From the NCBI RefSeq assembly GCF_018127785.1, contig NZ_CP072390.1:1364001-1428000 (forward strand): 64,000 nt of DNA, in the 5' to 3' direction. The notes beneath the pieces are model-generated. The model saw only the letters and a program-made list of their open reading frames with translations, made no database searches and was not told the DNA's origin. The DNA is from Prevotella scopos JCM 17725 (GTDB lineage Bacteria > Bacteroidota > Bacteroidia > Bacteroidales > Bacteroidaceae). Position numbers and translations under genes: made by a program. Positions 62,129-64,000 of the stretch are shown here, piece after piece. Every line of letters begins with the position of its first letter. Position 1 is the stretch's first letter.

Positions 62129-64000
62129 CCCAAGTTTAACCCCCACTTTCGCCTATTCCTGGCAGTCATCGTACTTTCCTCGTTTTTCTTATGGGCTCTG
62201 TGTCCTACAAATTTTATTCTTTTTGTATGGTGAGTGTTTTAAGTTCAACTTATCGTATATCTGTTTTGCTTGCTTCGAAGGACTACTACATTGGCGCATC
62301 TCGATGTTCTCACCTAATGGATTCTTCCCTTTTGTTGTGACGAGCTTCTGGGTGCTCATACGTCGTACAATCTCGGTCCAGTAACAGGATTCTCCTTCTC
62401 GTTTTAATTGACAGCGGATGGTGTTTACCACCCAATAGGCTAATAAACCGAAGAAGAGGTGTGCGTCGCTTCGCTCATCTTTCTGATGATAGATAGGACG
62501 GAGGTTGAGGTCATTCTTTAGTTGCCTGTTTGTACATTCTATCTCACGAATGAGATTGTAGTATTCCCATGTCACACGCTCATCAAGTGTCCTGATATTG
62601 CTGCGGAGGAAGTAGACTCCGTGACCGGACTCCATTGCCGAGAGGTCTTTTATCTCCCAGTCTACGCGCAGCATCTGCTTGGGTTTCTTCTCATCTTTTA
62701 TGTAGCTTATCTGATAGAACTTCGCTATAGATGGGTACTTCTGTATGGCACGTCCTGTACGTTCAACAACCTTTTCATAGGTTTTTGTTCCACCTTTCTT
62801 GGAGATTCCATCGTTTATTCTCTTCAGTTCCATCTCAAAACGCTCTCTCCAGACCCTGTTCATAGACGACTCTGTCATAGCTTTCGAAGGAGATGTTATT
62901 TCGAGATAATAATCCTTGTCATCTTCTGTCTTAACCTCTTTCAGCGTTATTTTCTGCCGACGGGCATCCATTACCGTAACACTCTTGTTATCATCACTGA
63001 GCGTATAGTCCTTCATCTTTGTACGGGATACGCAGAGATAATTGTAACCTTTTCTTTTGATCAGCTCCAAGTTCTCTTCCGTGGCAACACCTGCATCCAT
63101 GACAACGAGCGTATCTTTTGTCCGTGATGGATTCCTCTTTGCTAACGTATCAATCATATTGGGCAGAGACTTAGGGTCTGCTGTATTACCCTCCAAGATA
63201 GAAGAATAACGTATAAAACCTTCTTTATTGATACATAGTGCAAGTACAAGTAGCTTACAGTCAGAGCGTTTTTCTTTTGATCGGCCGAACTTGGCCTTGT
63301 TGCTGTTACGCTTGCTGCCCTCGAAATAGAAGTTGGTTAAGTCGAAGAGCATCAACTTGTTGTCTATATTAAAGAGATCGTCAGTAACGTTGCACAGATG
63401 ACGCTCTAACTGTTCCTTTAGTTCATATAATTTGTCAGTGACTTTATACAGAGAATTGATTCCTGGTGTCCAGCCAGGAACTCCACTATAAAGTTCACCA
63501 GCAGCCGAGTTATCACGCAAATAATAATAAGACGAACGTTCAGAAACAGCATATACTGTGCGAACAATCAATGCTGACAAAGCTGTGTGTATTGTATTCT
63601 CCGTCCAGCCGTTTTTGCGCAGGAAACCCTCTAATTGCAGTTTGTCTATCGTCTGCTTGCAGAGCCACTCAGCACCGACATTCCTTGCGTCAGTATATTT
63701 TGCCGTCTCAAGGTCAACGTAGTTCTCATATTTTCTCAGCGACTTCTGCTCTTCCTTGTTAAACCTATCAATTCCACCTTCGTTCTCCATACGGCTCCAC
63801 CATTCATCAGCCTTTACCTGTTCAATAGGAGTAAGTCCGTCAAGATGTTCCTTGAAAAGCGAGGGTGTACTTCTGTTTTTGAAGCGTTCGGTAAGTGCGT
63901 ATGCAATTTTTCGAACCTGTACGGCTGTAAGTGAAGGCTCGAACCCGATGTTCAACAGAATTAGCGAATGTACATGACCCTGCACGTCACGATATGACTC
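62129..64000 (-). mobile_element. IS1634/IS4-like insertion sequence, copy 2 (cut by window end)
   Basis: It begins with CCCAAGTTTAACC, the right end of the element, and covers 1872 bases equivalent to 6098-7969 of copy 1 without length change. About 231 bases lie outside the window. Flanking TTCA (62125-62128) is the likely target duplication half, to be compared with the other side. Orientation is opposite to copy 1. Confidence 0.92.
62189..64000 (-). CDS. IS1634-family transposase, partial at window edge
   Basis: This frame encodes residues 24-626 of the transposase seen at 6029-7909, with the same sequence throughout, including the probable catalytic residues. The frame continues past the edge; the GTG that could start a shorter product is internal to the full protein and should not be taken as the start. 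The absence of decay suggests both copies are recent. Confidence 0.93.
   Translation of the reverse strand, partial: ESYRDVQGHVHSLILLNIGFEPSLTAVQVRKIAYALTERFKNRSTPSLFKEHLDGLTPIEQVKADEWWSRMENEGGIDRFNKEEQKSLRKYENYVDLETAKYTDARNVGAEWLCKQTIDKLQLEGFLRKNGWTENTIHTALSALIVRTVYAVSERSSYYYLRDNSAAGELYSGVPGWTPGINSLYKVTDKLYELKEQLERHLCNVTDDLFNIDNKLMLFDLTNFYFEGSKRNSNKAKFGRSKEKRSDCKLLVLALCINKEGFIRYSSILEGNTADPKSLPNMIDTLAKRNPSRTKDTLVVMDAGVATEENLELIKRKGYNYLCVSRTKMKDYTLSDDNKSVTVMDARRQKITLKEVKTEDDKDYYLEITSPSKAMTESSMNRVWRERFEMELKRINDGISKKGGTKTYEKVVERTGRAIQKYPSIAKFYQISYIKDEKKPKQMLRVDWEIKDLSAMESGHGVYFLRSNIRTLDERVTWEYYNLIREIECTNRQLKNDLNLRPIYHQKDERSDAHLFFGLLAYWVVNTIRCQLKREGESCYWTEIVRRMSTQKLVTTKGKNPLGENIEMRQCSSPSKQAKQIYDKLNLKHSPYKKNKICRTQSP

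Overview
The window reads as chromosomal DNA of an oral-type Prevotella or a close relative (Bacteroidota). The evidence is AT-rich DNA, many promoter boxes of the Bacteroidota form TAnnTTTG, OmpA-type barrels, a fimbrillin-like lipoprotein, a divergent HU protein with an acidic tail, S41 and OstA-like envelope proteins, and IS families common in this group. The species cannot be fixed from sequence reading alone.

Layout. 1-5.7 kb: OmpA barrel, MATE pump, FKBP lipoprotein and glycyl-tRNA synthetase, all minus. 5.87-7.97 kb: a complete IS1634/IS4-like element; a second copy in opposite orientation begins at 62.13 kb and runs off the end. 8-16.3 kb: repeat-rich gap, topoisomerase IV/gyrase A subunit, DUF3316-type protein with an S41 protease, a secreted unknown, tRNA-Leu(UAG), and an IS1182-like element directly behind the tRNA. 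16.4-25.8 kb: small barrel, HU, two identical tRNA-Val(UAC), purB, an RluB with a large Gly/Tyr/Arg-rich head, asnS, a permuted papain-like lipoprotein, OsmC. 25.9-31.2 kb (minus): tcdA, CvfB-like, a GxxExxY gene between inverted repeats, lolD, a CPA2-type antiporter. 31.6-35 kb: fimbrillin-like lipoprotein and a 67-residue peptide gene. 35.4-40.7 kb: asd, FMN-binding protein, an LplA-LipA fusion, a second OmpA protein. 40.9-49.6 kb: a minus-strand run guaB - PpiC - SurA-like - OstA-like - small membrane protein - mutL. 49.9-58.8 kb: dps with an apparent ATA start, higBA, recQ, clpX-clpP-tig, lptB. 59-62 kb: a Y1 (REP-type) transposase with an extra C-terminal domain and the mlaE-mlaF pair.

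Functional themes. Envelope biogenesis dominates: LolD, LptB, an OstA/LptA-like protein, two SurA-type chaperones, MlaE/MlaF and two OmpA proteins. Proteostasis (trigger factor, ClpP, ClpX), translation (GlyRS, AsnRS, RluB, tRNAs), DNA maintenance (ParC/GyrA, MutL, RecQ, HU, Dps) and purine synthesis (PurB, GuaB) fill the rest.

The most unusual content is intergenic. At least seven loci carry short arrays with a period of about 22 bases but different sequence words; in several, dyad centres fall every 11 bases. There are also three 85-base elements with inverted ends, four arrays of a 9-base TTAGCC-like unit, GC-rich REP-like palindromes near the Y1 transposase gene, and a GxxExxY gene bounded by 35-36-base inverted repeats. 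No CRISPR array, prophage or rRNA operon was seen.
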